DNA from: CAVALG01 sp045576295
Lineage (GTDB): Bacteria; Bacillota; Clostridia; Oscillospirales; Acutalibacteraceae
Assembly: GCA_045576295.1 (NCBI GenBank)
Contig: JAZNGF010000010.1
Coordinates: 51,582-115,581 of the forward strand
Direction of reading: 5' to 3'
Length of the DNA stretch: 64,000 nt
Under the pieces are notes generated by a model that worked only from the letters and a program-made list of their open reading frames with translations, ran no database searches and was not told the DNA's origin. Positions within the stretch are counted from its first letter, which is position 1. The number at the start of each line of letters is the position of its first letter. The position numbers were made by a program, and so were the translations under genes. Shown in pieces: positions 1 through 9,527 of the stretch.

Positions 1-2079
1 AATCCTTCATACATTATTAAGGGTTACAAAATGGTTAACGATGTTAAGCCCGGTGGTAAGTTCCTTATCAACTGCCAGTGGACACCTGAAGAGCTTGCAC
101 AGCACTTAAATGCTGAAGCTAAACGTTACATTGCACAGAACAACATTCAGCTCTACACAATTAACGCTATCGACCTTGCAGTTCAGGTTGGCATGGGCAA
201 GAGAACAAACACAATTCTTCAGTCGGCATTCTTCACCCTTGCTGAAGTTATGCCCAGCGAAGACGCTATTAAATATATGAAGGACGCTGCAACAAAATCT
301 TACCTCAAAAAAGGTCAAGACGTTGTTGACTGCAACCATAAGGCTATCGACGCAGGTGCAACCGCGTTCGTTAAGATCGACGTTCCTGCTGACTGGGCTA
401 ATGCTACCGATGATGCAGAAGTTTCAGCATCTGTTGGCGCGGACAAGCTCGTTAAGATGGTTGACGGCATCATGATCCCCGTATCAAAGATGGACGGCGA
501 CTCACTTCCGGTGTCTGCTTTCGTTGACCACGTTGACGGTACCTTCGAACACGGCGCTTCAGCTTATGAGAAACGCGGCGTTGCCGTTATGGTTCCCGAA
601 TGGGATTCAAGCAAATGTGCACAGTGTAACAAGTGCTCATTCGTATGCCCGCACGCAACAATCCGCCCCTTCGCTATGACCGAGGCGGAGGTTGCCGCTG
701 CACCCGAAAACATGAAACTCGGCAACAAGCCGATCTTCAAAACCGATTACAAGTATACTCTTGCAGTATCTCCGCTTGATTGTATGGGATGCGGCGTTTG
801 TATCGGTGTTTGCCCCACTAACTCACTTAAGATGGTATCTCGCGAATCGCAGGAAGACCAGCAGAAGGTATTCGATTACTGCGTTGCTAACGTTACAGAG
901 AAAGACGACATCAGCCCTGCTCTTAACGTAATCACCAGCCAGTACAAGAAACCTTTACTCGAGTTCTCGGGCTCTTGCGCAGGTTGTGCAGAAACAGCTT
1001 ACGCTCGCCTTATCACTCAGGTTTGCGGCGACAGAATGTATATCTCTAACGCAACAGGTTGTTCGTCAATTTGGGGCGGTCCTGCTGCAACATCACCTTA
1101 CACCGTTAACGGTGAAGGCCACGGTCCTGCTTGGGCTAACTCACTCTTCGAAGATAACGCAGAGCACGGCTTTGGTATGTATTTAGGCCAGAAGGCTCTC
1201 CGCAGCTCACTCATCGCTAAGGTTGAAGAGCTCGCAAACAGCGATAAAGCTCCTGAATCAATCAAGGCAGCAGCTCAAGAATATCTTGCAACAGTTAACG
1301 ATGGCGAAAAGAACAGCAAGGCAACTAAAGCCCTTGTTGCAGCTATGGAAAGCGATTGCAACGGCGAATGCGGCCTTTGCAGCGATATTCTCGCACAGAA
1401 AGAATACCTTTCAAAGAAATCAGTTTGGATCTTCGGTGGTGACGGTTGGGCTTACGACATCGGCTTCGGCGGTGTTGACCACGTTCTCGCTTCGGGCGAA
1501 GATGTAAACATTATGGTATTCGATACCGAAGTTTACTCAAACACAGGCGGCCAGGCTTCGAAGGCTTCACAGATCGGTCAGGTTGCACAGTTCGCAGCTG
1601 CTGGTAAGGCAATCGCTAAGAAGAGCCTTGCTGAAATCGCAATGTCATACGGCTATGTATACGTTGCACAGGTTGCTATGGGCGCTGACCAGAACCAGAC
1701 TCTTAAAGCAATAGCTGAGGCTGAGGCTTACCCGGGTCCGTCACTCATTATCGGCTACTCACCCTGCGAAATGCACAGCATTAAGGGTGGTATGGTTAAC
1801 TGCCAGGCTGAAATGAAGAAGGCTGTTGACTGCGGATATTGGGATATGTTCAGGTTTAATCCTGCAAACAAGGCCCTTGGCAAGAACCCGCTTACAATTG
1901 ATTCTAAGCCGGGTACTGCAAGCTACCGCGACTTCATCATGAACGAAGCACGTTACTCATCACTTACTCGTTCATTCCCCGAGCGCGCAGATTACCTCTT
2001 CGAGCAGGCTGAAAACACAGCTAAGGCAAGAAGAACTCACCTTGAAAGACTTGTTGACCTTTACAAGGTTGAAGACTAA
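1..2079 (+). CDS. nifJ: Pyruvate:ferredoxin (flavodoxin) oxidoreductase, C-terminal part (5' end outside window)
   Basis: The reading frame is open from base 1, so the gene begins before the window. The enzyme oxidises pyruvate with CoA to acetyl-CoA and CO2 and reduces ferredoxin. Two bacterial 4Fe-4S cluster motifs are visible around residues 206 (CAQCNKC...CP) and 261 (CMGCGVC...CP). They are followed by the cysteines of the third cluster (CAGC, CNGECGLC) and the thiamine-diphosphate domain with GDGWAYDIG and YSNTGGQ near residue 480. The codon choice is rich in AAC, GAC and TTC, as in fucI and serC/serA and unlike the neighbouring housekeeping genes, which suggests high expression. A strong hairpin terminator follows. 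Confidence 0.97.
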   Translation, partial: NPSYIIKGYKMVNDVKPGGKFLINCQWTPEELAQHLNAEAKRYIAQNNIQLYTINAIDLAVQVGMGKRTNTILQSAFFTLAEVMPSEDAIKYMKDAATKSYLKKGQDVVDCNHKAIDAGATAFVKIDVPADWANATDDAEVSASVGADKLVKMVDGIMIPVSKMDGDSLPVSAFVDHVDGTFEHGASAYEKRGVAVMVPEWDSSKCAQCNKCSFVCPHATIRPFAMTEAEVAAAPENMKLGNKPIFKTDYKYTLAVSPLDCMGCGVCIGVCPTNSLKMVSRESQEDQQKVFDYCVANVTEKDDISPALNVITSQYKKPLLEFSGSCAGCAETAYARLITQVCGDRMYISNATGCSSIWGGPAATSPYTVNGEGHGPAWANSLFEDNAEHGFGMYLGQKALRSSLIAKVEELANSDKAPESIKAAAQEYLATVNDGEKNSKATKALVAAMESDCNGECGLCSDILAQKEYLSKKSVWIFGGDGWAYDIGFGGVDHVLASGEDVNIMVFDTEVYSNTGGQASKASQIGQVAQFAAAGKAIAKKSLAEIAMSYGYVYVAQVAMGADQNQTLKAIAEAEAYPGPSLIIGYSPCEMHSIKGGMVNCQAEMKKAVDCGYWDMFRFNPANKALGKNPLTIDSKPGTASYRDFIMNEARYSSLTRSFPERADYLFEQAENTAKARRTHLERLVDLYKVED

Positions 2080-2104
2080 TTTGCAGTTTTAGTTAAATTA
2101 ATTT

Positions 2105-2145
2105 CACCCCGCCCTTTGGGAAACCGAAGGGCGGGGTGTTCTTTT
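2105..2145 (+). terminator. Rho-independent terminator of nifJ
   Basis: The 12-bp arm CACCCCGCCCTT (2105-2116) pairs perfectly with 2127-2138 and is followed by TTCTTTT. It separates nifJ from the nusB promoter. Confidence 0.93.
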
Positions 2146-2200
2146 AGTAAAAATAGTCTATGTGCGGTGTGTTTGGGATATTATAATTTATACAAAATTC

Positions 2201-2229
2201 TTGAAAAATATGTGAATATACAGTATACT
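2201..2229 (+). promoter_or_regulatory. Sigma-A promoter of the nusB-recN cluster
   Basis: TTGAAA (2201-2206) is followed by a 17-bp spacer and TATACT (2224-2229). It lies 45 bp before the nusB start and is the only strong promoter I see ahead of the long tightly spaced cluster. Confidence 0.8.
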
Positions 2230-2274
2230 ATAATAAATATGCATAATTTAAGCAAAGTTTTGAGGGTGAAGTTT

Positions 2275-2673
2275 ATGACAAGGCACGACGCGCGCGAGCA
2301 GGCGTTTATAATTATCTTTGAAAAAAGTCTTAATGGCTTAAGTGTTGATGAAATTATCGAAAATGCTAAAGATGCAAGAGAATTTCGCGAAAACGGGTTC
2401 ATTCTGTCAACGGTGAACGGTGTTTTCGAAAATATCGGAGAAATTGATAAAATTATTGAAAACCACCTTACCGGCTGGAAAATCGAACGAATTTCAAAGG
2501 TTTGCCTTGCAGTGCTAAGGCTTAGCGTTTATGAAATTATGTTCTCTGAAGATGTTCCCGCAAGCGTTTCAATTAACGAAGCGGTTGAGCTTTGCAAAAA
2601 GTTTGCAACAGCCGAAGAATCTTCTTATGTTAACGGAATTTTAGGCAATGTTGCTCGCGGGGGCCGCGAGTAA
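2275..2673 (+). CDS. nusB: Transcription antitermination factor NusB
   Basis: This all-helical RNA-binding protein (132 aa) works with NusE in antitermination on rRNA operons. The N-terminus MTRHDAREQAFIIIFE and the C-terminal block SINEAVELCKKF...YVNGILG are diagnostic. The frame is open further upstream, but ATG 2275 has the ribosome site GAGGGTG and fits the family length. The stop overlaps the next start (TAATG), so the two genes are translationally coupled. Confidence 0.95.
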   Translation: MTRHDAREQAFIIIFEKSLNGLSVDEIIENAKDAREFRENGFILSTVNGVFENIGEIDKIIENHLTGWKIERISKVCLAVLRLSVYEIMFSEDVPASVSINEAVELCKKFATAEESSYVNGILGNVARGGRE

Positions 2674-3608
2674 TGCCTGCCTTTTTAGGGATTGACACAA
2701 GCAACTACCGAACTTCGGTGGCGTTGCTTACAGACAGTGGCGAATACATTTCAAAACGCAAACTGTTGGAAGTGGCAGAAGGCGGCTTGGGGCTTCGCCA
2801 AAGTGAAGCACTTTTTATGCACGTTCGCGATTTACCCAGCCTTGTTGAAGAGGCTTTGCAAGGGTTTGGTGGCGAAATTGCCGCGGTTGGTGTTTCATCA
2901 AAACCTCGCGAGCAGGAAAACAGTTATATGCCCTGCTTTTTGGCGGGCGTTTCGGCCGCGCGTTCGGTGGCGGCGGCACTTAAAGTGCCTTGTTTTGAAT
3001 TTTCGCATCAATCGGGGCATATTGCGGCGGCGCTTCATAGCTTTGGTGGCTGGCAACTGGCCAAGGGGCCTTTTTTGGCTTATCATATTTCGGGCGGCAC
3101 AACCGAAGCCGTGCTTGTAACACCTTATAGTGAAAAGGTTTTTAAATGCGAGATAGTGGGCGGCTCGAACGACCTTAAAATAGGCCAAGCGGTTGACCGT
3201 TTGGGCGTGGCGTTAGGGCTTTCGTTCCCCGCGGGTGAAGAGCTCGACCGTTTGGCGAGTTCGGGCGAATTAACGGTGCCCGTAAACCCTAAAGTGAACG
3301 GAACATTTTGCAGTGTTTCGGGGCTTCAAAACAAATGCGAAGCAATGTTAAAAAACGGCGAATCAGCCGAAAACACAGCAAGATTTATTTTTGAATATAT
3401 AAGCAAACTGCTAAAGTTGCAGATTATAGAACTGCGAAAAGTTTATGGAAATATCCCCATAGTTTTTGCAGGCGGTGTAACCGCAAACAGCATTATAAGG
3501 CAAAGGCTGCAAGAGGAAGATAACATCTTTTTTGCAACAAACGAGCTTTCGGGCGATAACGCTGTTGGTGCGGCAAGCCTTGCTAAAATGCGGTATTTTG
3601 CCGAATAA
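2673..3608 (+). CDS. TsaD/Kae1-like ASKHA-fold protein (paralogue of the t6A synthase subunit)
   Basis: This 311-aa protein of the Kae1/TsaD/YgjD family begins with the sugar-kinase-fold signature LGIDTSNYRTSVAL. It retains an HQSGH metal-site motif near residue 110 and a C-terminal LSGDNAVGAA. TsaD makes the N6-threonylcarbamoyl-adenosine modification of tRNA. Clostridia often carry a divergent second copy in this nusB-xseA position, and this shorter protein looks like that paralogue, so its exact role is uncertain. It is coupled to nusB by a 1-nt overlap. Confidence 0.8.
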   Translation: MPAFLGIDTSNYRTSVALLTDSGEYISKRKLLEVAEGGLGLRQSEALFMHVRDLPSLVEEALQGFGGEIAAVGVSSKPREQENSYMPCFLAGVSAARSVAAALKVPCFEFSHQSGHIAAALHSFGGWQLAKGPFLAYHISGGTTEAVLVTPYSEKVFKCEIVGGSNDLKIGQAVDRLGVALGLSFPAGEELDRLASSGELTVPVNPKVNGTFCSVSGLQNKCEAMLKNGESAENTARFIFEYISKLLKLQIIELRKVYGNIPIVFAGGVTANSIIRQRLQEEDNIFFATNELSGDNAVGAASLAKMRYFAE

Positions 3609-3637
3609 CTCATAATTTTAATTGAAAGACAGTGAAG

Positions 3638-4876
3638 ATGAACAGTTTTGTGCTGACGGTATCTCAACTGAATAGATATGTAAAAATGTCGCTCGAGGGC
3701 GATGGAAATTTATCGCGCCTGTTTCTTGGCGGCGAGATTTCAAACTGTAAAAAAAACAGCTTCAGCGGTCACATTTACTTTTCGCTTAAAGATGATACGG
3801 CGCTTATAAAATGCGTTATGTTTAGTTCTGATGCGGCACGGCTTAAGTTTATTCCGCAAGACGGCATGAAGGTTATCTGCCGCGGGCGTGTGTCGCTTTA
3901 TGAGCGCGATGGTTCTTATCAGTTTTATGCGGCTGATATGCAACCCGACGGCATTGGAGCTATGGCAATTGCCTTTGAGCAAACCAAAAAAAGGCTTGAA
4001 GCCGAGGGGCTGTTCAGCCAAGAAAGAAAACGCCCTATCCCGCGTTACCCTAAACGGGTTGCGGTGGTAACGTCTGACACGGGTGCGGCGGTTCGCGATA
4101 TTATAAACATAATTTCAAGGCGCTGGCCTGTGTGTGAAATAGTTCTTTGCCCCACATCGGTTCAAGGGGAAAAGGCGGCGGCCGAAATGGTTCAGGTGCT
4201 AAACAGGCTTTACACTATTATTTTAGGTGGCGCCGAGGTTGACACTATTATTATAGGCCGCGGCGGCGGCTCGGCCGAAGATATTTCGGCTTTTAACGAT
4301 GAATTTTTGGCAAGAACAATTGCGTTATCGCCCGTGCCGATAGTTTCGGCAGTGGGGCACGAAACCGATTTTTCAATCAGCGATTTTGTGGCCGACCTTC
4401 GCGCGCCAACCCCGTCGGCCGCGGCGGAGCTTTGTGTGCCCGATATTGACAGCATAAGTTTGCATTTATTAAGGCTTAAGCACTCGCTTTCAGAGAGCGA
4501 ACTTGTGCTGATAGAAAGGCTTGAAACAAGGCTTAAAAGGGCTAAAGAGTCGCGCGTGTTTGCAAATCCTGCCCTTATTACCGATATGGCAGGCGAAAGG
4601 CTTTCAAAAGCCACCGATAGAATGGCAAACGCCTTTAAAGAAACCGTTTCGCAAAACGAAAAGGGCCTTTTATCACTTATAGCAAAATTAGAGGCATTAA
4701 GCCCACTTTCAGTTATGTCAAGGGGCTTTGCAGTGGTTGAATCGGGCGGAAATATGATAAAAACTGCGGCTGAGGTAGCCGAGGGCGATAACTTGTGTGT
4801 GAAAATGCAGGGCGGTGAGGTTAACTGCACCGCAAAAAATGTAACTTTATATTCGGAGGAAGGCAAAAATGGCTGA
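3638..4876 (+). CDS. xseA: Exodeoxyribonuclease VII large subunit
   Basis: This is the catalytic subunit of exonuclease VII, which degrades single-stranded DNA to oligonucleotides. It has an N-terminal OB fold (LSRLFLGGEISNCK, GHIYFSLKD), the GRGGGSAEDISAFND block and VGHETDFSISDFVADLRAPTPSAAAEL. A GTG at 3632 is possible, but ATG 3638 (MNSFVLTVSQLN) fits better with GAAAG at 3624. The end overlaps xseB by 8 nt. Confidence 0.96.
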   Translation: MNSFVLTVSQLNRYVKMSLEGDGNLSRLFLGGEISNCKKNSFSGHIYFSLKDDTALIKCVMFSSDAARLKFIPQDGMKVICRGRVSLYERDGSYQFYAADMQPDGIGAMAIAFEQTKKRLEAEGLFSQERKRPIPRYPKRVAVVTSDTGAAVRDIINIISRRWPVCEIVLCPTSVQGEKAAAEMVQVLNRLYTIILGGAEVDTIIIGRGGGSAEDISAFNDEFLARTIALSPVPIVSAVGHETDFSISDFVADLRAPTPSAAAELCVPDIDSISLHLLRLKHSLSESELVLIERLETRLKRAKESRVFANPALITDMAGERLSKATDRMANAFKETVSQNEKGLLSLIAKLEALSPLSVMSRGFAVVESGGNMIKTAAEVAEGDNLCVKMQGGEVNCTAKNVTLYSEEGKNG

Positions 4877-5072
4877 AAAATTAACCTTTGAAGAGGCGCT
4901 TGCCAAACTTGAAAATATTGTGCAGCGCCTTGAGGGCGGCAACTGCTCGCTTGAAGAATCAATAGAGCTTTTTAAAACAGGGGTTGACCTTTCAAAGCAA
5001 TGCAGTGATGAATTAGGCAAGGCTAAAAAGGCCGTTTCAAAGCTTACAACTATTGATGAAATCGAGGGTTAA
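4869..5072 (+). CDS. xseB: Exodeoxyribonuclease VII small subunit
   Basis: This 67-aa protein starts inside the end of xseA, with the ribosome site GGAGGAAGG. The motif LTFEEALAKLENIVQRLEGG and the following helical LEESIELFKTGVDLSKQC are typical of XseB. Several copies bind the large subunit. Confidence 0.95.
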   Translation: MAEKLTFEEALAKLENIVQRLEGGNCSLEESIELFKTGVDLSKQCSDELGKAKKAVSKLTTIDEIEG

Positions 5073-5121
5073 ACTGCCGCGCAGTACAAATGCCGATTGG
5101 CGGCAGACGAGGAGAAATTAA

Positions 5122-5994
5122 ATGAAAATGCTTGAAACTCACCGCGTAGCGGTTGAAGAAAGGCTCAAAGAGCTTTTGCCGCAGGGTGAAAGCCTATATA
5201 AAAATCTTACCGATGCAATGAGCTACAGCGTTATGCTTGGCGGCAAACGCATTCGCCCTGCTATTATGCTTGAATTTTTCAAGGTGTGCGGCGGAACAGT
5301 AAAGGGAATAACAGACGCCGCCTGCGCGCTTGAAATGATACACACCTATTCGCTTATTCACGACGACCTGCCCTGCATGGATAATGACGATATGCGCCGA
5401 GGCAAGCCTTCGTGCCATAAAGCATTCGGCGAAGCGAATGCGCTTCTTGCGGGCGATGCGCTTTTAACCTATGCGTTTGAAACGATTGGGTCTATTGAAG
5501 ATATTCCTGCCGAACGCGTTGTAAAAGCGGCTTTGGTTTTAGCGCAAAACGCAGGGGTTCACGGAATGATAGGCGGCCAGGTTATCGACCTTGAAAGCGA
5601 AGGAAAGGCAGTGCCGCTCAGCACTGTGCTTAAAACCTACGAACTTAAAACAGGCTGCCTTATTAAAGCGGCGGCTCACATTGGTTGCATACTTGCAGGA
5701 GCAGGTGCTGAACAATGCGCGGCTGCTTGCAAATATGCCGAGTGTGTTGGGCTTGCTTTTCAAATAAAAGATGATATTCTCGACCGGATTGGCAATGAAA
5801 AACTGCTTGGCAAACCTGTGGGCAGTGATGAAGAAAACGAAAAATCAACCTACCTTAGCATTAAAGGCCTTGAGGCGGCTAAAGAAAGGGTTGAAGAGCT
5901 TACAAACAGCGCTAAGAAGGCGCTTGAAATTTTCGGCGACAGCGCAAAGAACCTTGCTGATTTGGCCGATTACCTTTTAAGCAGGGAATATTAA
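5122..5994 (+). CDS. ispA: Polyprenyl (farnesyl/geranylgeranyl) diphosphate synthase
   Basis: This trans-prenyltransferase (290 aa) condenses isopentenyl diphosphate with allylic diphosphates to make the C15 precursor of undecaprenyl phosphate and quinones. The first aspartate-rich motif is DDLPCMDNDD near residue 84. The second is KDDILD near residue 217. GGKRIRP near residue 40 binds diphosphate. It sits directly before dxs, so two isoprenoid steps share the operon. ispE, a third step, is at 26 kb. Confidence 0.95.
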   Translation: MKMLETHRVAVEERLKELLPQGESLYKNLTDAMSYSVMLGGKRIRPAIMLEFFKVCGGTVKGITDAACALEMIHTYSLIHDDLPCMDNDDMRRGKPSCHKAFGEANALLAGDALLTYAFETIGSIEDIPAERVVKAALVLAQNAGVHGMIGGQVIDLESEGKAVPLSTVLKTYELKTGCLIKAAAHIGCILAGAGAEQCAAACKYAECVGLAFQIKDDILDRIGNEKLLGKPVGSDEENEKSTYLSIKGLEAAKERVEELTNSAKKALEIFGDSAKNLADLADYLLSREY

Positions 5995-6014
5995 AAGATA
6001 TGTGAGGCTATATT

Positions 6015-7862
6015 TTGGGCTATAAATATTTAGGAAAAATCAATTCACCAAAAGAGCTTGAACAACTTAATATAGCCGAACTGGAAACCCTTTGCGAAGA
6101 AGCACGAAGCGAAATATTAAGGGTTGTTTCAAAAAACGGCGGTCACTTGGCATCGAACCTTGGTGCGGTGGAACTAACCGCCGCGGCCGACAGAGTTTTC
6201 TGCGGTGAGGATGACGATATTATTTTCGATGTTGGGCACCAGTGCTACACTCATAAGTTGTTAACGGGCAGGTTTGATGCGTTTGAAACACTGCGCAAAG
6301 AAAACGGAATTGCCGGTTTTATGCGCCCGAACGAAAGCAGGTATGACCCTGTTATTACGGGGCACAGCAGTGCCTCAATTTCGGCGGCGTTTGGCATTTC
6401 GAAGGCGAAGCTTTTAAGCGGCAGCGGCGGCAGCACAGTTGCCGTTATTGGCGACGGTGCACTAACCGGCGGAATGTCGTATGAAGCGCTAAACAGCCTT
6501 GGTAAAGATAAGGCAAAGGTTATTATAATTTTAAATGATAACAGTATGTCGATTTCTAAAAATGTTGGTTCGCTATCGCGCCATTTAAGGATGATAAGGG
6601 TAACACCTTCATACCATAAACTAAAAAAAGGAACCGAGCGGTTCCTTGATAAAATCCCGCTTATAGGCCATGTGCTCTACCGCATTATGGCAAAATTAAA
6701 GCGCGGATTTAAAAAGATTTTTTACAGCCACAATATTTTTGAGTCACTGGGGTTTGACTATTTCGGCCCTGTTGACGGGCACGATCTTGAAAAGCTTGAT
6801 GAGGCTTTCAGAATAGCCAAAGAGCTTGATAATTCCTGCGTTGTTCACGTTATAACCAAAAAGGGCAAAGGCTACACTCCGGCCGAGCAAAACCCAAGCA
6901 TTTATCATGGTGTGCCGCCATTCGATTTAGAAACGGGTGCGGCGGCTACAGGGATAAACTTTTCAAAAAAGTTTGGCGAAAAGTTATGTGAGCTTGCTGA
7001 AAAAGATGAAAAAATTTGCGCCGTTACTGCGGCCATGACCGATGGAACAGGCCTTACAGAATTTTCAAAGAAGTTTCCTACCCGCTGTTTCGATGCAGGC
7101 ATTGCCGAACAGCACGCCATAACATTTTCGGCAGGGCTTGCAAAGGGCGGCTATAAACCCGTTGCGGCAATTTATTCATCATTTTTGCAAAGAGGGTACG
7201 ACCAAATTTTGCACGATGCCGCAATTGCGCGCCTTCCTGTTACCATTTGTGTTGACCGCGCAGGTTTTGTGGGGGAAGACGGAGAAACCCACCAAGGGCT
7301 TTATGATGTTGCAATGTTATCATCAATACCCGGTGTTAAGATTTTGGCTCCGTCGAACTATGCCGACCTTGATTTTATGCTTGAGCAAAGGTTAAACGCG
7401 CCCGAAGGCGTTGCGGCAATTCGCTACCCGCGCGGGGGCGAGCCTAAAATGCCCGAATGGTACAGCCCATCGGGGCAGGAGTTCGATGTTTTCGGCAAGG
7501 GCCACACTGCAGTTGTAACCTATGGCGTAACGGTGAGCGCGGCGCTTGAAGCATTTGCGAAACTTCAAAACGAGGGTAAAAACTGCGCAGTTGTTAAACT
7601 AAACGTGGTGTCCCCTTTAGGCGATAAACTTATTAATGAGCTTATAAGATATAAAACCATTCACATTTTTGAAGAGGGCGAAAAGCAGGGCGGAGCTGCC
7701 GAGCATTTAACTGCTTTACTTTCACAGGCAGGCTTTAAGGGCGCCGTTACCATAACAGCGGCCGAAGGCTTTGTTCCGCAGTCAACAGTACAGTCGGCAA
7801 GGGAACGCTTCTGCTTAACACAAGAGGCTATTTATAACAAAATTTCAGGTGCGAGGGAATAA
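6015..7862 (+). CDS. dxs: 1-deoxy-D-xylulose-5-phosphate synthase
   Basis: This thiamine-diphosphate enzyme condenses pyruvate and glyceraldehyde 3-phosphate in the first step of the MEP isoprenoid pathway. It has 615 aa. GDGALTGGMSYEALN is the cofactor-binding motif, and the pyrimidine and transketolase C-terminal domains follow. The start is TTG 6015 with TGTGAGG upstream; no ATG fits. It is 20 nt from ispA and 2 nt from tlyA. Confidence 0.97.
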   Translation: MGYKYLGKINSPKELEQLNIAELETLCEEARSEILRVVSKNGGHLASNLGAVELTAAADRVFCGEDDDIIFDVGHQCYTHKLLTGRFDAFETLRKENGIAGFMRPNESRYDPVITGHSSASISAAFGISKAKLLSGSGGSTVAVIGDGALTGGMSYEALNSLGKDKAKVIIILNDNSMSISKNVGSLSRHLRMIRVTPSYHKLKKGTERFLDKIPLIGHVLYRIMAKLKRGFKKIFYSHNIFESLGFDYFGPVDGHDLEKLDEAFRIAKELDNSCVVHVITKKGKGYTPAEQNPSIYHGVPPFDLETGAAATGINFSKKFGEKLCELAEKDEKICAVTAAMTDGTGLTEFSKKFPTRCFDAGIAEQHAITFSAGLAKGGYKPVAAIYSSFLQRGYDQILHDAAIARLPVTICVDRAGFVGEDGETHQGLYDVAMLSSIPGVKILAPSNYADLDFMLEQRLNAPEGVAAIRYPRGGEPKMPEWYSPSGQEFDVFGKGHTAVVTYGVTVSAALEAFAKLQNEGKNCAVVKLNVVSPLGDKLINELIRYKTIHIFEEGEKQGGAAEHLTALLSQAGFKGAVTITAAEGFVPQSTVQSARERFCLTQEAIYNKISGARE

Positions 7863-7864
7863 TT

Positions 7865-8674
7865 TTGAGCGAGAAATTAAGGCTTGATCAAGCCGTTTTT
7901 GATAAAGGGCACTGCGAAAGCCGCGAAAAGGCAAAGGCGCTTATTATGGCTGGGGTTGTTTACCTTAACAACCAAAAGGCCGATAAGCCGGGGATGACGG
8001 TGAAACCCGATGATATACTCGAAGTTCGCGGTAATCCGCTTAGATATGTAAGCCGCGGCGGCTTAAAACTTGAAAAGGCTGTTAACAACTTCGGCGTTCA
8101 GCTTGAAGGTGCGGTGTGCGCCGATATTGGCGCTTCAACCGGTGGCTTTACCGATTGTATGCTTCAAAACGGCGCCAAAAAGGTTTACGCTATCGACGTT
8201 GGCTATGGCCAGCTTGCCTGGAAGCTTCGCGTTGACGAAAGAGTAGTTAACATGGAGCGCACCAACTTCCGCTATGTAACGCGCGAGCAGATACCTGATG
8301 GGCTTGATTTTGCATCGGTTGATGTTTCGTTTATTTCGCTTTCAATTATAGTTCCTGTTATGAAAGAACTGATGAACGAGGGCGCCGAGGCTGTTTGCCT
8401 TATTAAGCCCCAGTTTGAAGCAGGGAAAGATAAGGTTGGCAAAAAGGGCGTTGTGCGAGATCGCGCGGTGCATTTAGAGGTTGTAAACCGTATAACCGAA
8501 ATGATGATATCGCTTGGGTTTTCGCTTCAAAACCTCGATTTTTCGCCAATAAAAGGGCCCGAGGGCAACATTGAATATTTAGCGCATATTAAAAACGACG
8601 GCAAAGGCGAATACAGGGCGGCGAACACGGCCGAAAAGGTTGTTTCTGCCTCACACGCCGAGCTTGACAAATAA
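7865..8674 (+). CDS. tlyA: TlyA-family rRNA 2'-O-methyltransferase (hemolysin-like)
   Basis: An N-terminal S4 RNA-binding domain (residues about 3-65, RLDQAVFDKGHCESREKAK) is followed by an FtsJ/RrmJ-like methyltransferase fold with the SAM motif ADIGASTGGFTDC near residue 82. Family members methylate 16S/23S rRNA; the old 'hemolysin' name reflects side effects. The start is TTG 7865 with GAGGG upstream. The tlyA-nadK-argR-recN order is conserved in Firmicutes. Confidence 0.92.
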   Translation: MSEKLRLDQAVFDKGHCESREKAKALIMAGVVYLNNQKADKPGMTVKPDDILEVRGNPLRYVSRGGLKLEKAVNNFGVQLEGAVCADIGASTGGFTDCMLQNGAKKVYAIDVGYGQLAWKLRVDERVVNMERTNFRYVTREQIPDGLDFASVDVSFISLSIIVPVMKELMNEGAEAVCLIKPQFEAGKDKVGKKGVVRDRAVHLEVVNRITEMMISLGFSLQNLDFSPIKGPEGNIEYLAHIKNDGKGEYRAANTAEKVVSASHAELDK

Positions 8675-8710
8675 TCACCCATTAGCCCCAATAGGGAATA
8701 GGAGAACATT

Positions 8711-9514
8711 ATGAAACTACTGGTAGCCTATAACACTAAAAAGGAAAACACCGCCGAAACCTTAAAAAATTTAACCGATGTTTTAAACCGCGAGGGCATT
8801 TTATATGAACTTATGGAGGTTAGCTTTGGCGCAGATTTTAATAAGCAGCAGGTTAAAAACAGCGATGTTGTTGTGGTTATCGGGGGCGACGGAACAATTA
8901 TACATATAGCCAAAACAGCGGCTGCATTCGGCATTCCTGTGCTTGGGGTTAACAACGGCAGGGTAGGTTTTCTTGCGGGGCTTGAAACCAACGAGCTTGA
9001 AAAAATAACCGAGCTTGTTTCGGGCAACTACACCGTGTCAGACCGAATGATGTTAGAGGTTGAAGCCGAGGGTGAGAAATATTTATGCCTTAATGATGCG
9101 GTTATTAGCAAGGGTGCGCTTTCAAGAATTATTGATATTTCGGCCACATTCGGGGGCAACACCCTTTTTTACAGGGCCGACGGAATTATTGTTTCAACCC
9201 CAACAGGTTCAACTGCCTACTCAATGTCGGCAGGTGGCCCCGTGGTTGACCCTAAAATTAAATGCATGGTAATATCGCCCGTTTGTTCACATTCGATTTT
9301 TTCGCGCTCGCTGATTATCAGCGATAACGACACCGTTTTTATCGCGGCGGGCAATCCTAACCAAACCGAAATCTGCCTTACTATTGATGGTGAGCAGGTG
9401 ATTACACTTAATCAAGATTCGGTTGTTTCGATTAAAAAGGCTAAAATCAGCGCAAAGCTCATAACAATTGGGCGCGAGCTGTTTTTCGATAAATTATCTA
9501 ACAAATTAAAGTAA
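8711..9514 (+). CDS. nadK: NAD kinase
   Basis: The enzyme phosphorylates NAD+ to NADP+. GGDGT near residue 58, NNGRVGFLAG and TPTGSTAYSMSAGGP are the family motifs. It has 267 aa, a usual length. It is preceded by GGAGAAC and followed 13 nt later by argR. Confidence 0.96.
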   Translation: MKLLVAYNTKKENTAETLKNLTDVLNREGILYELMEVSFGADFNKQQVKNSDVVVVIGGDGTIIHIAKTAAAFGIPVLGVNNGRVGFLAGLETNELEKITELVSGNYTVSDRMMLEVEAEGEKYLCLNDAVISKGALSRIIDISATFGGNTLFYRADGIIVSTPTGSTAYSMSAGGPVVDPKIKCMVISPVCSHSIFSRSLIISDNDTVFIAAGNPNQTEICLTIDGEQVITLNQDSVVSIKKAKISAKLITIGRELFFDKLSNKLK

Positions 9515-9527
9515 AGGAGGCCGAGTT

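Noticed and set aside
4210..4962. Long open frame antisense to xseA/xseB (250 codons, minus)
   Set aside because: It mirrors the codon structure of xseA, has no ribosome site and no recognisable domain.
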